Of a DNA stretch of 64,000 nucleotides, positions 1-8,289 are shown one piece after another. Both the position numbers and the translations under genes were made by a program. The notes under the pieces are model-generated. The model saw only the letters and a program-made list of their open reading frames with translations. It had not been told where the DNA came from and did no database searches. Numbering within the stretch: position 1 is the stretch's first letter; each line of letters opens with the position of its first letter. Source of the DNA: Sphingobium cupriresistens (GTDB lineage Bacteria; Pseudomonadota; Alphaproteobacteria; Sphingomonadales; Sphingomonadaceae); NCBI RefSeq assembly GCF_004152865.1, contig NZ_SEOO01000024.1, positions 1 through 64,000 on the forward strand. The letters run 5' to 3'.

Positions 1-51
1 CCGGCAGCTTCACACCGAACCGTTACCAGTCCCGCATGTGCCGGTAGGCTA

Positions 52-69
52 CTGATGACGGAACATCAG
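52..69. promoter_or_regulatory. Short inverted repeat before the first gene
   Basis: CTGATG and CATCAG are separated by ACGGAA and end two bases before the TTG start at 72. It may be an operator or a translation-control hairpin. It is short enough to be chance. Confidence 0.25.
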
Positions 70-71
70 GT

Positions 72-767
72 TTGATTCATGAGATAACTCCTTTCAAACA
101 ATTACTTAAGCGACTTCACGTCGCACGAGGCAACTTCCATTATCAGGGCGATCTCTATCGTCCCAGTGATAATCTTGCGACCCTCGCTGGCCGCATCGAA
201 CCGCATCTGGCGCGGTGCTTTCCGAACGCGTCCTTTGCGATCCAGACCCAGAAATTCGCGGGAGGACGCAAGATCACCGCTGAGATCCTCGACTGGCCCG
301 AGGATCTGACCGGGCGTGACGCTCAGGAGGCCGCGCAGGTCGCGATCCGCGACCAGATGGAGCGGTTCGGAACTACCCGCACCAACCCTCTACAGGACTT
401 CTGGTCCTGCTCCTTCTACTGCGAAGCGCGCATTGGACAGGTTTATTGGTCGGCGCTCGCGAAACGCAACGGACTGAAGAATCCGGTCGACGCGATCGTA
501 TCGCTGGCCGCCTTCAAGAAGCGCGTAAAAGCGGGCGACGCCCTCAAACTGGTCGATGCGCCGGCAGGGCATCGCGCAATTGGGACCACGCGGACGATCA
601 CCAAGGTGCGCTCGGGCGATCTGATCCTCGAAGGCAAATCCTATCTCGGTTTCCCGCGGGCGTCGGCTTTCGCGTGCGATGGCAAGTTCGTTCGCATCTC
701 GATCGGATCGGAATATGAGCCGGACGCCCATCTGCTGTACGAGTGGATAGTGCAAAAGGCCGCGTGA
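72..767 (+). CDS. Hypothetical protein, 231 aa
   Basis: I do not recognise the family. The protein is soluble-looking, without signal peptide or membrane segment, and has Trp/Cys-containing central stretches (EILDWPEDL, QDFWSCSFYCEARIG). The only start codon after the in-frame stop at 45 is TTG at 72 and no strong Shine-Dalgarno sequence precedes it, so a later start is possible. The gene ends 3 bp before the next ATG, which suggests an operon with it. It belongs to the plus-strand run of small unknown proteins filling the first 10 kb, which I infer to be plasmid/ICE leading-region genes. Confidence 0.6.
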   Translation: MIHEITPFKQLLKRLHVARGNFHYQGDLYRPSDNLATLAGRIEPHLARCFPNASFAIQTQKFAGGRKITAEILDWPEDLTGRDAQEAAQVAIRDQMERFGTTRTNPLQDFWSCSFYCEARIGQVYWSALAKRNGLKNPVDAIVSLAAFKKRVKAGDALKLVDAPAGHRAIGTTRTITKVRSGDLILEGKSYLGFPRASAFACDGKFVRISIGSEYEPDAHLLYEWIVQKAA

Positions 768-770
768 GAC

Positions 771-1073
771 ATGGCCCTCATCGTCAAGGGCGGCGCCGTC
801 TGCCAGAGCCCTCCGCGTCGGCGCCGACCATTCCGTATCGTGCAGAAGGGCTATCCCGACATCTGGGCGGCTGACTGGGCTGACGCCTCGCGCCTTTACT
901 GCGATCGGCGGGACATGAACGGCCTGGGCGCAAGTATGTTCCCTGAAGCCACCCTGCTCCTCGAACACATGCCTGTCGGCCGCATCAGCTACAACGGCCG
1001 TATCTGGCTTCCAGGCGAGTGGCGTCCGGACGACCGGCCACTGTACGATAACCAGATCGCGTCCGGCACCTGA
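771..1073 (+). CDS. Hypothetical protein, 100 aa
   Basis: ATG at 771 follows the previous stop by 3 bp, so the two are probably translated together. The product is basic at the N-terminus (PPRRRRPF) and rich in Trp and Asp later (WAADWADASRL, GEWRPDD). There is no recognisable domain. About 190 bp without a gene follow, ending in a purine-rich stretch before the GHKL ATPase gene. Confidence 0.55.
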   Translation: MALIVKGGAVCQSPPRRRRPFRIVQKGYPDIWAADWADASRLYCDRRDMNGLGASMFPEATLLLEHMPVGRISYNGRIWLPGEWRPDDRPLYDNQIASGT

Positions 1074-1266
1074 CCGCGCGCTCTGGTCCTCCCATCCGAA
1101 ATCGCCGTCCCGAGGAAACTCCATATCCGCAAGCGGCGTCCGAACGGCGAGCGCTACGTCCACATCGAGACCGAGGCCGAGACCAGCGCCGCTGTGCCTG
1201 ATCGGTTGCGAAAGGGGAGAAGGGGAGGGCCGGGGGAGCAGGTCCGCTCTTGTCCAGGAGACCCCG

Positions 1267-2928
1267 ATGCCCCTTCCCACCGTCATCCACAGCCAGGTCG
1301 ATCCCGCCGCGATCACCAAGGTGACGCGCCTCTTCAACAACACGCTGGTCGACACCCTGGCTGAGCTCATCCAGAATTCGCGCAGAGCCGGCGCGACGGT
1401 CATCGATCTCGATGTTGCCGAGGCCGACGGGCAGAGCTGGCTTGTCATCGCGGATGACGGCGCGGGTATCGCCGATCCCGCCGTGATCCTGGCGCTCGGG
1501 CGCTCGGGCTGGGACGACAACATCGCGCGGCGCGAAGACCCTGCCGGCATGGGCGTCTTCAGCCTTGCCGGTCGCCATGTCGAAATCCGCTCCTGCCCGC
1601 GCGGTCCGGGCGAGGGCTGGGCTATCACCATCGGACCAGACCATTGGGAATCGGGCGCACCGATAGCTGTCGCCCCCTGCGATCATGGCTTCGGAACTGC
1701 AATCCGTCTTCTGCTCGACGACGATTGCACTAGGAATCTCGAAGCAGTGGCCAGCGGCGCGGCGCGCTATTGTCCCACACCGATCCGTTTCAACGGCGTA
1801 CCCCTTACGCAAGCCGACTGGCTCGCCGGGGCCGATGTGGTCGAGGAGGTCGATGGCGTGCGGATCGGCCTGTTCACCGACGGGCGCACGACGCCCCATC
1901 AACCGCGCATCAATTTTCACGGCCTCACGGTTCCTTGCGTCCTGCCGTCAGTCGACGAGAAGGATCGCCATTGGTGGGCCCGGGTCGATATCGTCGATGC
2001 GCCGGCCCTGCAGCTCGTCCTGCCGGCCCGCAAGGAGATGGTCGAAAACGCCGCCCTCGAAGCGCTTCGCAATAGGGTGCTCAAGACGATCTACCGGCAC
2101 ATCGCCTCGCTCGGCAGCCATCGACTGTCTCATGCGCAGTGGACCGAGGCCGCCCAGCTTGGCGTCGATCTGCCCGAGGCGACGCCGCTCTTGCGGGCAT
2201 GGATCCCGGCGACTGCCGACCAGAACAGCGGGCGCGAGAGTCAGGGGCTCATCCCCGCCGATAACCTGATGCTCGTCGATGACTTCGGTCCGCCACTCGA
2301 ACAATGCGCGGCGTTCGCGCTTGCCCGCGATGGCCGTCTGAGAGGACGCTTGGCTGACCCCGACACTGCCATGGCCGGATATAGCTGGTACGACGCACTG
2401 CAGCGCATCGCCGCGCTCCGCTTCGAGATCGAGCGCGATGGCCGCGCCCATGTCTTCGACTGCACCGAGCTACCCGGTCTCGAAAGCGGCCCGGTCGAAC
2501 GGCTCGACCTCGTGCTTGAAATCACAGGTCCGCAGCCCGAAACGATTACCGTCCCGGCACCTGTCGTCATCGAATATGACGATGGCCTGTTCTGGACCTT
2601 CGAAGATGCGAATATCCTGCTGGGCTCTCGCGACGCCGTCTCGCCCGAGGAGCTGGTTGATCTGCTGGAAGCCGCTTGCTTCTGCGCGAGCGACGATCGC
2701 GACGCTGATAGCTGGGAGACCCAAAACGACCGCTTCCTTCTCGACGCCAGGGAAATGGCTACCCGCCTTCTGCTCGGCGACGATGCCGCGCTCGTCGAGC
2801 GCCTGCGGGCGATCATCGCTTATCGCGCCCAATGGTTCGTGCCCGAAGGCCGGCAGTTCTCGGCGGTGATCGGCCGCGACGCGATCGCCATCGAGCTCCA
2901 GCCCACCAACCAGGTGGCGGCATCCTGA
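1267..2928 (+). CDS. GHKL (Hsp90/histidine-kinase-like) ATPase, 553 aa
   Basis: Residues 1-130 form an HATPase_c domain. The N box ELIQNSRRAGA has its glutamate and asparagine at 33 and 36, the G1 box DDGAGI is at 63-68, and the G2 box GMGVFSL at 94-100. These bind ATP-Mg in GHKL proteins (Hsp90, MutL, histidine kinases, MORC). The rest, about 420 residues, has no histidine-phosphotransfer or receiver domain that I can see, so it is not a standard sensor kinase. Nothing shows a membrane segment. A stand-alone GHKL protein may act as a dimerising ATP clamp; its partner is unknown. Two small genes follow at once and are probably co-transcribed. Confidence 0.8.
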   Translation: MPLPTVIHSQVDPAAITKVTRLFNNTLVDTLAELIQNSRRAGATVIDLDVAEADGQSWLVIADDGAGIADPAVILALGRSGWDDNIARREDPAGMGVFSLAGRHVEIRSCPRGPGEGWAITIGPDHWESGAPIAVAPCDHGFGTAIRLLLDDDCTRNLEAVASGAARYCPTPIRFNGVPLTQADWLAGADVVEEVDGVRIGLFTDGRTTPHQPRINFHGLTVPCVLPSVDEKDRHWWARVDIVDAPALQLVLPARKEMVENAALEALRNRVLKTIYRHIASLGSHRLSHAQWTEAAQLGVDLPEATPLLRAWIPATADQNSGRESQGLIPADNLMLVDDFGPPLEQCAAFALARDGRLRGRLADPDTAMAGYSWYDALQRIAALRFEIERDGRAHVFDCTELPGLESGPVERLDLVLEITGPQPETITVPAPVVIEYDDGLFWTFEDANILLGSRDAVSPEELVDLLEAACFCASDDRDADSWETQNDRFLLDAREMATRLLLGDDAALVERLRAIIAYRAQWFVPEGRQFSAVIGRDAIAIELQPTNQVAAS

Positions 2929-2951
2929 CGGCATAATTGGAGGACCAAGCC

Positions 2952-3146
2952 ATGCGATCCATCAAACGAGCGGCGCCGGCCGATCGCGCCGCCGTGGCGG
3001 AGGCGATTGACCATCTGCGCGCCGCGCGTAACCTTCTCGCCAGGAGCGGCGCCCCGCGTGCCGCCAGGGCCGTTCGCAAGGCACTGCGCAGCGCCGAAGG
3101 CGCGGCCCGGCACGTCAACCATCGTATCCGCAGGAGCCAGACATGA
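2952..3146 (+). CDS. Small basic Ala/Arg-rich protein, 64 aa
   Basis: ATG 2952 is preceded by GGAGGA (2939-2944) at good spacing, which favours it over an upstream in-frame codon. The sequence is rich in Arg and Ala with helical repeats such as HLRAARNLLA and AARAVRKALRS. This suggests a small helical, perhaps nucleic-acid-binding protein. The stop overlaps the next ATG (ATGA), so the two are translationally coupled. Confidence 0.5.
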   Translation: MRSIKRAAPADRAAVAEAIDHLRAARNLLARSGAPRAARAVRKALRSAEGAARHVNHRIRRSQT

Positions 3147-3469
3147 GCCGCTACGAACTGAAGCCGAGGCCCGGAAACGGTGTCATCAAGGCGGTGATCG
3201 GATGGGATCGCCCGCTGCAGAGCTTCTTCGCGCAAGTCTTCACGCCCACCGAAGACGAGCCCGACGAGGGCGAAGCAACGATCTGGCTCGGCACGGAGCC
3301 GGGGGAACTGCCGACCCCCGAGGCCGCGATCCGCGTCGTCGAAGCCTATGCGGACATTCCCGAAACGCTGGCGGCGTCCCTCGCCGCCGACCGGCACGCG
3401 ACCATCGGGATGGTGGACGGCGTCCACCAGACGCGAGCCAAATTGAGTCTCTTCGGCACTCGCTCCTAA
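3143..3469 (+). CDS. Hypothetical protein, 108 aa
   Basis: The gene starts within the stop of the preceding one (ATGA overlap). The product is acidic in its middle (TPTEDEPDEGEATIW) and I see no known domain. It ends just before the 591-bp direct repeat that carries the first DUF736 gene; the repeat begins with an inverted repeat CCGAGGCC/GGCCTCGG (3475-3499) that might also serve as a terminator for this gene. Confidence 0.55.
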   Translation: MSRYELKPRPGNGVIKAVIGWDRPLQSFFAQVFTPTEDEPDEGEATIWLGTEPGELPTPEAAIRVVEAYADIPETLAASLAADRHATIGMVDGVHQTRAKLSLFGTRS

Positions 3470-3472
3470 ACC

Positions 3473-4063
3473 CCCCGAGGCCGCTGAAGCGGGCCTCGGA
3501 AATGGCGCTTGCGCGCCTGCTCGGCCGAACGGCCGAGGAGGGGAGTGGGGAAGGAGGAAGTTGGCTCGGACACAGTGTTCGAGACCGGCTTTCAGGAGAC
3601 TTTCCCATGAATATCGGTTCGATCAAGCAGAATGACGCCGGCATTTTCGTCGGCAAGATCGCGACGCTGGCGATCGCGATGACGATTGCGCTGCGCGAGG
3701 TGCACTCGGCCAATCCGAAGGCGCCGAAGTACGAGGTGCTGGCGCTGTCGGCATCGCGGGCGTGGGTGCAGGTGGGTGCTCTGTTCGAGCTTGCCTCCAA
3801 CAGCACCGGCGAGGCGTTCCTCAACGGCAAGATCGAGGATCCGAGCCTGGCCGCGCCGCTCTACGTGTCGGCGTTCCGTCAGGAGGACGGCAGCTACAAC
3901 GTCGTGTGGTCGCGCCCGACGCGCCGCCGCGACCTCGCCTCGGAGATGGCGCCCAAGGCCGACGAGGGCCTGCCGCCGCTGCCCGGTGCCGACGAGACCG
4001 CCGGCCCCGCCACACAGGGCACCGAAGCCGGCCTCGGACAGTCCTCCGCAAGCCATGCCTTCG
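3473..4063 (+). repeat. 591-bp direct repeat, copy 1 (DUF736 leader and gene)
   Basis: It matches 10260-10850 at a constant offset of 6787 bp with about four mismatches seen by eye. The repeat covers a 133-bp leader and nearly the whole coding region. The leader holds two perfect inverted repeats, CCGAGGCC/GGCCTCGG (3475-3499) and CTCGGCCG-AA-CGGCCGAG (3520-3537), then a purine-rich ribosome-binding stretch. The copies diverge abruptly after 4063. Confidence 0.95.
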
Positions 4064-4071
4064 CTGGCTGA
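3607..4071 (+). CDS. DUF736 family protein, copy 1 (154 aa)
   Basis: The N-terminal hundred residues (starting MNIGSIKQNDAGIFVG) are the DUF736 domain, which is common in alphaproteobacterial conjugative elements and has no assigned biochemical role. Residues up to about 152 are the same as in the second copy at 10394. This copy then ends quickly in FAG, while the second runs on for a Gln/Arg-rich tail. A strong Rho-independent terminator follows at 4095. The leader hairpin at 3520-3537 lies between any promoter and the start and may affect expression. Confidence 0.85.
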   Translation: MNIGSIKQNDAGIFVGKIATLAIAMTIALREVHSANPKAPKYEVLALSASRAWVQVGALFELASNSTGEAFLNGKIEDPSLAAPLYVSAFRQEDGSYNVVWSRPTRRRDLASEMAPKADEGLPPLPGADETAGPATQGTEAGLGQSSASHAFAG

Positions 4072-4094
4072 TCGCACACGCCAAGTCACGAAAG

Positions 4095-4124
4095 GCCCTC
4101 GCTCTTCGCGGAGCGGGGGCTTTT
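4095..4124 (+). terminator. Rho-independent terminator after DUF736 copy 1
   Basis: GCCCTCGCTC and GAGCGGGGGC form a 10-bp stem with one G-U pair, loop TTCGCG, followed by TTTT. Confidence 0.85.
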
Positions 4125-4197
4125 CGCAATTTCCCCGGCCGTGCGGCCGCAGAGGAGAGGGGGCTTGGGCTGGTTGCTCACCGAATTGGAGAAGGCC

Positions 4198-4710
4198 ATG
4201 TCCGACATCATCGATCTGGGCGGCGCGCCAGCGAACGAGGATTGCGCCCAGCTCGGGCACACATCCGACTTCGAGCGATTGAACCGCCTTGAGGTCGCCA
4301 CCTACCGCGCGGCAATCATCGCCCGTTTCGGTCCGCCGCCTGACGGCTGCGCGCTGCTCACATTGACCAACCGGCACGATTTCGGCGTCTATTACACGCT
4401 CGGTCTCAAGGTCGATGCAAGCGCCACGCGGCGCGATTCCACCGTCGCCACCTATGCGGAGACCGTCGAGAACGGCCTTGGCAGCTGGATCGAGGCCGGC
4501 TTCGCCGCGCCGGTCTGCTATGAGGACGGGGAGGCCCCCAAGGTCGAGCGAAGCTCGATCGACGACATCGTCATGGGGGCGCTCCTCGCCACGCGGCCCG
4601 GCCCCGACGGACACTTCCCGGTCGCCGACTTCGCGATACTCCACCGCAATCTGGCTGCAGGCTATCCCCGCAGCGCCGAGGCCGCACAGCGCCTCCCCGA
4701 GGAGATTTGA
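4198..4710 (+). CDS. Hypothetical protein, 170 aa
   Basis: ATG 4198 follows GGAGAAGG. I do not recognise the family. The product is soluble, with a beta-rich centre (ALLTLTNRHDFGVYYTLGLKVD). The stop overlaps by a few bases the region just ahead of the next start at 4713, so the genes are probably one operon (4198-5579). It lies inside the 6.8-kb unit bounded by the two DUF736 repeats. Confidence 0.6.
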   Translation: MSDIIDLGGAPANEDCAQLGHTSDFERLNRLEVATYRAAIIARFGPPPDGCALLTLTNRHDFGVYYTLGLKVDASATRRDSTVATYAETVENGLGSWIEAGFAAPVCYEDGEAPKVERSSIDDIVMGALLATRPGPDGHFPVADFAILHRNLAAGYPRSAEAAQRLPEEI

Positions 4711-4712
4711 CC

Positions 4713-5183
4713 ATGACCGCGACAGATCAATCTGCCGATGCCGCCATCACCGATCCGATCGAGGCCGAGTTGCAGGCGGCCCTGTCCGCCGTGCGGACAG
4801 TCGAGGCGCGCTGCAAGGATGCCTTCCTCCCGCATCTGCTCGATCATGGCATTGTCCGTGTCGAAATCCACTACGATGGCGGCGGCGACCAAGGCAGCGT
4901 CGGTGATGTCAATGCCTACACGCTGGAAGGCGAGATCGCGCTGCCGCGCATCCTCTGCGATCACCATAGCCTCGCCTATAGCGGCGAAGTGTCGACCCGC
5001 ACGATCGACCTCGAGGATGCTCTGAGCGCCTTCGTCGACAACGCCATCTGCGCGCGGCACGCCGGCTGGGAGGACGGGGAGGGCGCTTATGGCACCATCG
5101 CCATAGACGTCGCCAGCGGCGCGGTGACCCTCACGCACAACAGCCGGTTCATCGACTATGACACGACCGAGGCGGAGCTATAG
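4713..5183 (+). CDS. DUF6878-like protein, 156 aa
   Basis: The pattern of an acidic N-terminal helix followed by EIHYDGGGDQGSV and later HAGWEDGEGAYGTIAIDV matches what I remember as DUF6878, a family found mainly on alphaproteobacterial mobile DNA. The name is from memory. ATG 4713 is 2 bp past the upstream stop; a TTG at 4707 is in frame but less likely. No enzymatic motif is visible. The next gene starts 3 bp after the stop. Confidence 0.6.
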   Translation: MTATDQSADAAITDPIEAELQAALSAVRTVEARCKDAFLPHLLDHGIVRVEIHYDGGGDQGSVGDVNAYTLEGEIALPRILCDHHSLAYSGEVSTRTIDLEDALSAFVDNAICARHAGWEDGEGAYGTIAIDVASGAVTLTHNSRFIDYDTTEAEL

Positions 5184-5186
5184 GCG

Positions 5187-5579
5187 ATGTCGCACTGCTA
5201 TTATCACGCGCTCAGCTCCGTGAAGCGCTGGGGCGGCGAGGCCGAGGACTATCTGCCCCTCCACCAATGGTTCGACGAGTCGAAGAAGATCGTCGCGGAC
5301 CCCCGCCACCGTTCCTTGCGCCACCATGCAGAGGGCATATTCATGCTCGAGACGGTCTTCGGCGTGACGATCCGAAACGCTGATGGACGGGATATCCCGG
5401 TGCGGTTGATCGGGGAACAGCACGTCCAAGAGGATCTTGGCCGTATTCCCTCCTTCGCTGACTGGGCGCGGCTCATCCAGCCGATGCCGTGGATTCTTCG
5501 GGGCAACCCGGCCGGGTCACCGGGATTGGATCCAGATGTTGAAAACATGTGCCGGGTTGCTCCAGCGACGCAATTGTAG
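5187..5579 (+). CDS. DUF6915-like protein, 130 aa
   Basis: It starts MSHCYYHALSSVKRWGG and contains HHAEGIFMLETVFG and IGEQHVQEDLG, the conserved core of what I recall as DUF6915 (from memory). Conserved His, Trp and Glu residues hint at metal binding, but that is inference. It is the last gene of a tightly spaced run 4198-5579 and is followed within 35 bp by a toxin-antitoxin pair. The C-terminal 25 residues (NPAGSPGLDPDVENMCRVA) look low-complexity. Confidence 0.6.
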   Translation: MSHCYYHALSSVKRWGGEAEDYLPLHQWFDESKKIVADPRHRSLRHHAEGIFMLETVFGVTIRNADGRDIPVRLIGEQHVQEDLGRIPSFADWARLIQPMPWILRGNPAGSPGLDPDVENMCRVAPATQL

Positions 5580-5612
5580 TAACATGGCTACATGCCCAAG
5601 TGCGAGGCTCTT

Positions 5613-5873
5613 ATGAACATGACAACCATTTCAAGTCGTGACTTCAACCAAGGTGCGAGCCGGGCAAAGAAAGCTGCCCGCAAGGGCCCTGTCTATATCA
5701 CCGAACGGGGCAGGCCCACCCATGTGCTCATGACGATCGAGGATTATCATCGACGGCAGGGCAAGAAGCCCCGCAGCTTGCTCGCGACCTTGGCGCAAGC
5801 CGGCGACGATGCTGACTTTGACTTCGAACCCAGCAAGCTGGATCATATCGTCCGACCGGCGGATCTGGATTGA
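5613..5873 (+). CDS. Phd/YefM-family antitoxin
   Basis: 86 residues with the Phd/YefM signature: an N-terminal dimer fold TTISSRDFNQGASRAKKAARKG, then GPVYITERGRPTHVLM, then a short acidic toxin-binding tail (DDADFDFEPSKLDHIV). Such proteins bind their own operator and neutralise the partner toxin. I chose ATG 5613 because GCGAGG lies about 8 bases before it; an in-frame ATG at 5592 would give a longer form. The stop codon TGA shares its last base with the ATG of the toxin (TGATG), so expression is coupled. Confidence 0.85.
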   Translation: MNMTTISSRDFNQGASRAKKAARKGPVYITERGRPTHVLMTIEDYHRRQGKKPRSLLATLAQAGDDADFDFEPSKLDHIVRPADLD

Positions 5874-6283
5874 TGTTTCTCCTAGATACGAACGTCATCT
5901 CCGCGCTTCGCAGACCTGAACGGCTGCCTCCCGAGGTGACATCCTGGGCGGACGAAGCCGATGTCGACCAGTGCTACATTTCGGTCATATCGGTCCTCGA
6001 AATTGAACTAGGCATTTTAGCCAAGGAGCGCGTCGATGCTTCTACCGGCCGCATTTTGCGGACATGGTTTCAAACCGACGTGCTGGCGGCGTTCGATGAT
6101 CGCATCATCCCGATCGACACCGAAGTCGCGATGCGGTGCGCCGCATTGCATGTGCCGGATCCCCAACCGGAGCGGGATGGTCTGATCGCCGCGACGGCGG
6201 TTGTGCATTCGATGACGCTTGTTACCCGCAACGTTGCGGATTTCGAGCGCACGCCGGCCAACCTCCTAAATCCCTGGCATTGA
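5873..6283 (+). CDS. VapC-type PIN-domain toxin
   Basis: 136 residues. PIN-domain acidic residues are all present: FLLDTN at the N-terminus (Asp5), VLEIELG near residue 45, ERDGLIAATA near 103 and TRNVADF near 121. PIN toxins are Mg-dependent ribonucleases, often cutting tRNA or rRNA. The gene overlaps its antitoxin by one base. Together they form an addiction module that would stabilise the element, and they sit inside the segment flanked by the two DUF736 repeats. Confidence 0.88.
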   Translation: MFLLDTNVISALRRPERLPPEVTSWADEADVDQCYISVISVLEIELGILAKERVDASTGRILRTWFQTDVLAAFDDRIIPIDTEVAMRCAALHVPDPQPERDGLIAATAVVHSMTLVTRNVADFERTPANLLNPWH

Positions 6284-6321
6284 ACTGGCGCTGAGCCGAA
6301 GTTGATTTGAGGTGACAGACC

Positions 6322-6477
6322 ATGAAGTCTCGGCACAAAGATCCGAAAGCAGGCGACACATCCAGGCGGGAAGTGCTGCGCCTCCCCGACTTCAATGCAG
6401 ATGATCGCAAAAATGTTGCAGCTGCTCGTCCTCCGGTAGCAGCGGACGCTTTCAATGAAGAAACGCGGCCGGCGTGA
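6322..6477 (+). CDS. Small hypothetical protein, 51 aa
   Basis: ATG 6322 with GAGGTGA upstream opens a 51-codon frame (MKSRHKDPKAG...NEETRPA). It ends by a 4-base GTGA overlap with the GTG start of the next gene, the usual sign of translational coupling, which is the main support. The product is hydrophilic and basic/acidic mixed, of unknown function. Confidence 0.5.
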   Translation: MKSRHKDPKAGDTSRREVLRLPDFNADDRKNVAAARPPVAADAFNEETRPA

Positions 6478-6788
6478 CCGCGGCACCCTTCGGCAAGGCC
6501 GCTGCGGGAAAAGCTCTCGATCGCCTGATCGATCTTGCCCGGTCCGACACGGGCCAGGCGCGCCGCGCCGCCAACTTCCTGCTCGCCTGGTGGAATGGCG
6601 AGGATTGCGGTCATTTTCCCATCGCCGATCTCTTCGGTGTCGATGCGACGATCGCGACCCATATCACGACCATCATTGGATTTCTTGGCCAGCATGAAGG
6701 TGCGATCTACCCCGATGCCTTCGGTCGCAAGGCCGAGATGATCGAACTGGTCGGGCGCTGGCGCGACTTCGCCGACGAGGATGGCTGA
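6474..6788 (+). CDS. DUF7673-like protein, 104 aa
   Basis: GTG start at 6474 overlaps the stop of the preceding small frame. The sequence has the layout that I recall for DUF7673: a helical N-terminus (AAGKALDRLIDLARS), a conserved ANFLLAWWNGEDCG block, and a C-terminal helix. No catalytic residues are evident. It lies within the leading-region cluster of small unknown genes. The family assignment is from memory and tentative. Confidence 0.55.
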   Translation: MTAAPFGKAAAGKALDRLIDLARSDTGQARRAANFLLAWWNGEDCGHFPIADLFGVDATIATHITTIIGFLGQHEGAIYPDAFGRKAEMIELVGRWRDFADEDG

Positions 6789-6829
6789 GCGCTCGCATCG
6801 GGACGCTATCGGCGCTATTGTCGAGTCCC

Positions 6830-7027
6830 ATGGCCGAGCTTGATCCCCACACGCTGCGCGTCGCCGCTTCGCTCGTTCGCTCGCGGATCGAGACCATAAA
6901 GCTCGACGGGCGCATGGACGGGCTCCAGCGGTTGGGTGCGCACCGTACGCTCACCCAGCTCGCGGTGGATCTCGAAGTGTCGGCCGACCATGTCGGGCCT
7001 CCCCGCCGGCGCAAGCGTACGAGCTGA
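6830..7027 (+). CDS. Small hypothetical protein, 65 aa
   Basis: ATG 6830 (MAELDPHTLRVAASL) gives a mostly helical protein with a basic C-terminus (PPRRRKRTS). A TTG at 6818 would add four residues. The ribosome-binding site is weak. The function is unknown. Confidence 0.4.
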   Translation: MAELDPHTLRVAASLVRSRIETIKLDGRMDGLQRLGAHRTLTQLAVDLEVSADHVGPPRRRKRTS

Positions 7028-7219
7028 ACGCGCCAACCCGGCGGTGACGCCGGCCGGGCCTTCCGACCATCGCTGACCGAGGCCGAGAAGCTTCTCCGCA
7101 CGTCTTCTGCCGTCCGCGCTCCGCGCACGGGGAGGGAAGGGGGGAAGAGGATGGCGGCCGGGCCTGTCTCCGAGGCCGGGGACCGGCCTTGCGCCGCACG
7201 CCCTTCCTGAGGAGCCATT

Positions 7220-7915
7220 ATGGCCAACCATTTTACCAAGGCGAGCTTCACCTTCGCTGTCACCGATGCCGAGGCCGAAATCTTCCGGCATGTCGGCGAG
7301 GCTGCCGAGATCGTTGGCGATTCCCGCCTCGCACCCGATCAGCGCGCTGCAGCCTATGCCGACCTTGGCGCGGGCTTCGCCGCCTGTTTTCCCCCGATCG
7401 ACTCCGATCCCTTCGGCGGCTTCCTCGCGATCTTGAGCGATCCCGATTATCCACGGCTCGGCTTCTCCGTCCAGGTCGATCCGTCGGATGGGACAGGGCG
7501 GTGCAAGGTCTGGCTCCATGGCGATCAGTTCGACGTAGAAACCGCCGCGCAACTGATCCAGAAGGTCGCGAAATCCGCGCTGCCGGCCGGCTTCGAATAT
7601 TGCCTCGATTGCGACCGCCTGCGCCCTGGCGAATTCGGCGGCGGCTATGTCGTGATCCGCGAGGATCGCTTCGAATTCGCCTCATCGGCCCAGCTCCTCG
7701 AGCGGGCGCTTTCGCGCGAGCACCGTGAAGGCGCCGACGGCTACGTCCTCACCACGCGAGATGCTGAAGAGGGTCTGCTGTTCTGGAACAATGACACGGG
7801 CTTTGGCGAGCTAAGCACCGCAACCGTGTTCTCCGAAGCCGAGGCCGGCCGTTTCGACGTTCCCATCGCCCATGATCAGCCGGAATGGCTGGCCATGCCG
7901 GCGCCGATCTCCTGA
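7220..7915 (+). CDS. Hypothetical protein, 231 aa
   Basis: ATG 7220 follows GAGGAG. The product is acidic and soluble. A Cys/Asp block (FEYCLDCDRLRPGEFGGGY) near residues 130-150 stands out, but there are not enough cysteines for a typical zinc ribbon. I do not recognise the family. The upstream 190 bp contain a purine-rich stretch and a GGCCGG..CCGGCC hairpin near 7181-7195. The gene is followed 12 bp later by the next. Confidence 0.6.
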   Translation: MANHFTKASFTFAVTDAEAEIFRHVGEAAEIVGDSRLAPDQRAAAYADLGAGFAACFPPIDSDPFGGFLAILSDPDYPRLGFSVQVDPSDGTGRCKVWLHGDQFDVETAAQLIQKVAKSALPAGFEYCLDCDRLRPGEFGGGYVVIREDRFEFASSAQLLERALSREHREGADGYVLTTRDAEEGLLFWNNDTGFGELSTATVFSEAEAGRFDVPIAHDQPEWLAMPAPIS

Positions 7916-7927
7916 AGGAGCCCGCCC

Positions 7928-8212
7928 ATGCGCTTCATCATCGCTCTCTACGAGATCGACCGCGCCTATGGTGGGCCTGAAGAAGGTGCCTGGTGGTACG
8001 ATACCGGCGAACTGGCTCGATTGCTGGCGCTCGCGCCCACCGAGACCCGCGCCGTCCAGCTTGCCGATCGCGCCAATCGCCTGCTCGAGCGGTTACAGCG
8101 CCACCGCCGCCGCGTCGATTCCGTCCTCTACGACGGTGGGCGCTATGCCGCCATCGTCTTCGAATGGACGGCGCCGCCGGCATTTCCCGAAGTCCGGCCG
8201 CAATACGCCTGA
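7928..8212 (+). CDS. Hypothetical protein, 94 aa
   Basis: GAAGGAG precedes ATG 7928. It starts MRFIIALYEIDRAYGGPEEG and has a central Arg-rich helix (RLLERLQRHRRRVDSVLY). The protein is soluble, with no known domain, and is probably co-transcribed with 7220-7915. Confidence 0.6.
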   Translation: MRFIIALYEIDRAYGGPEEGAWWYDTGELARLLALAPTETRAVQLADRANRLLERLQRHRRRVDSVLYDGGRYAAIVFEWTAPPAFPEVRPQYA

Positions 8213-8289
8213 CCACGCACGCGCAGGCAACCGGTCCGCGCCTGCTCCCTCCTGACCCCCCAGACCGACCATCCCAAGGAGGATTCTCC

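Noticed and set aside
390-1631. 413-codon minus-strand frame
   Set aside because: It runs across three plus-strand genes and has no ribosome-binding site or domain.
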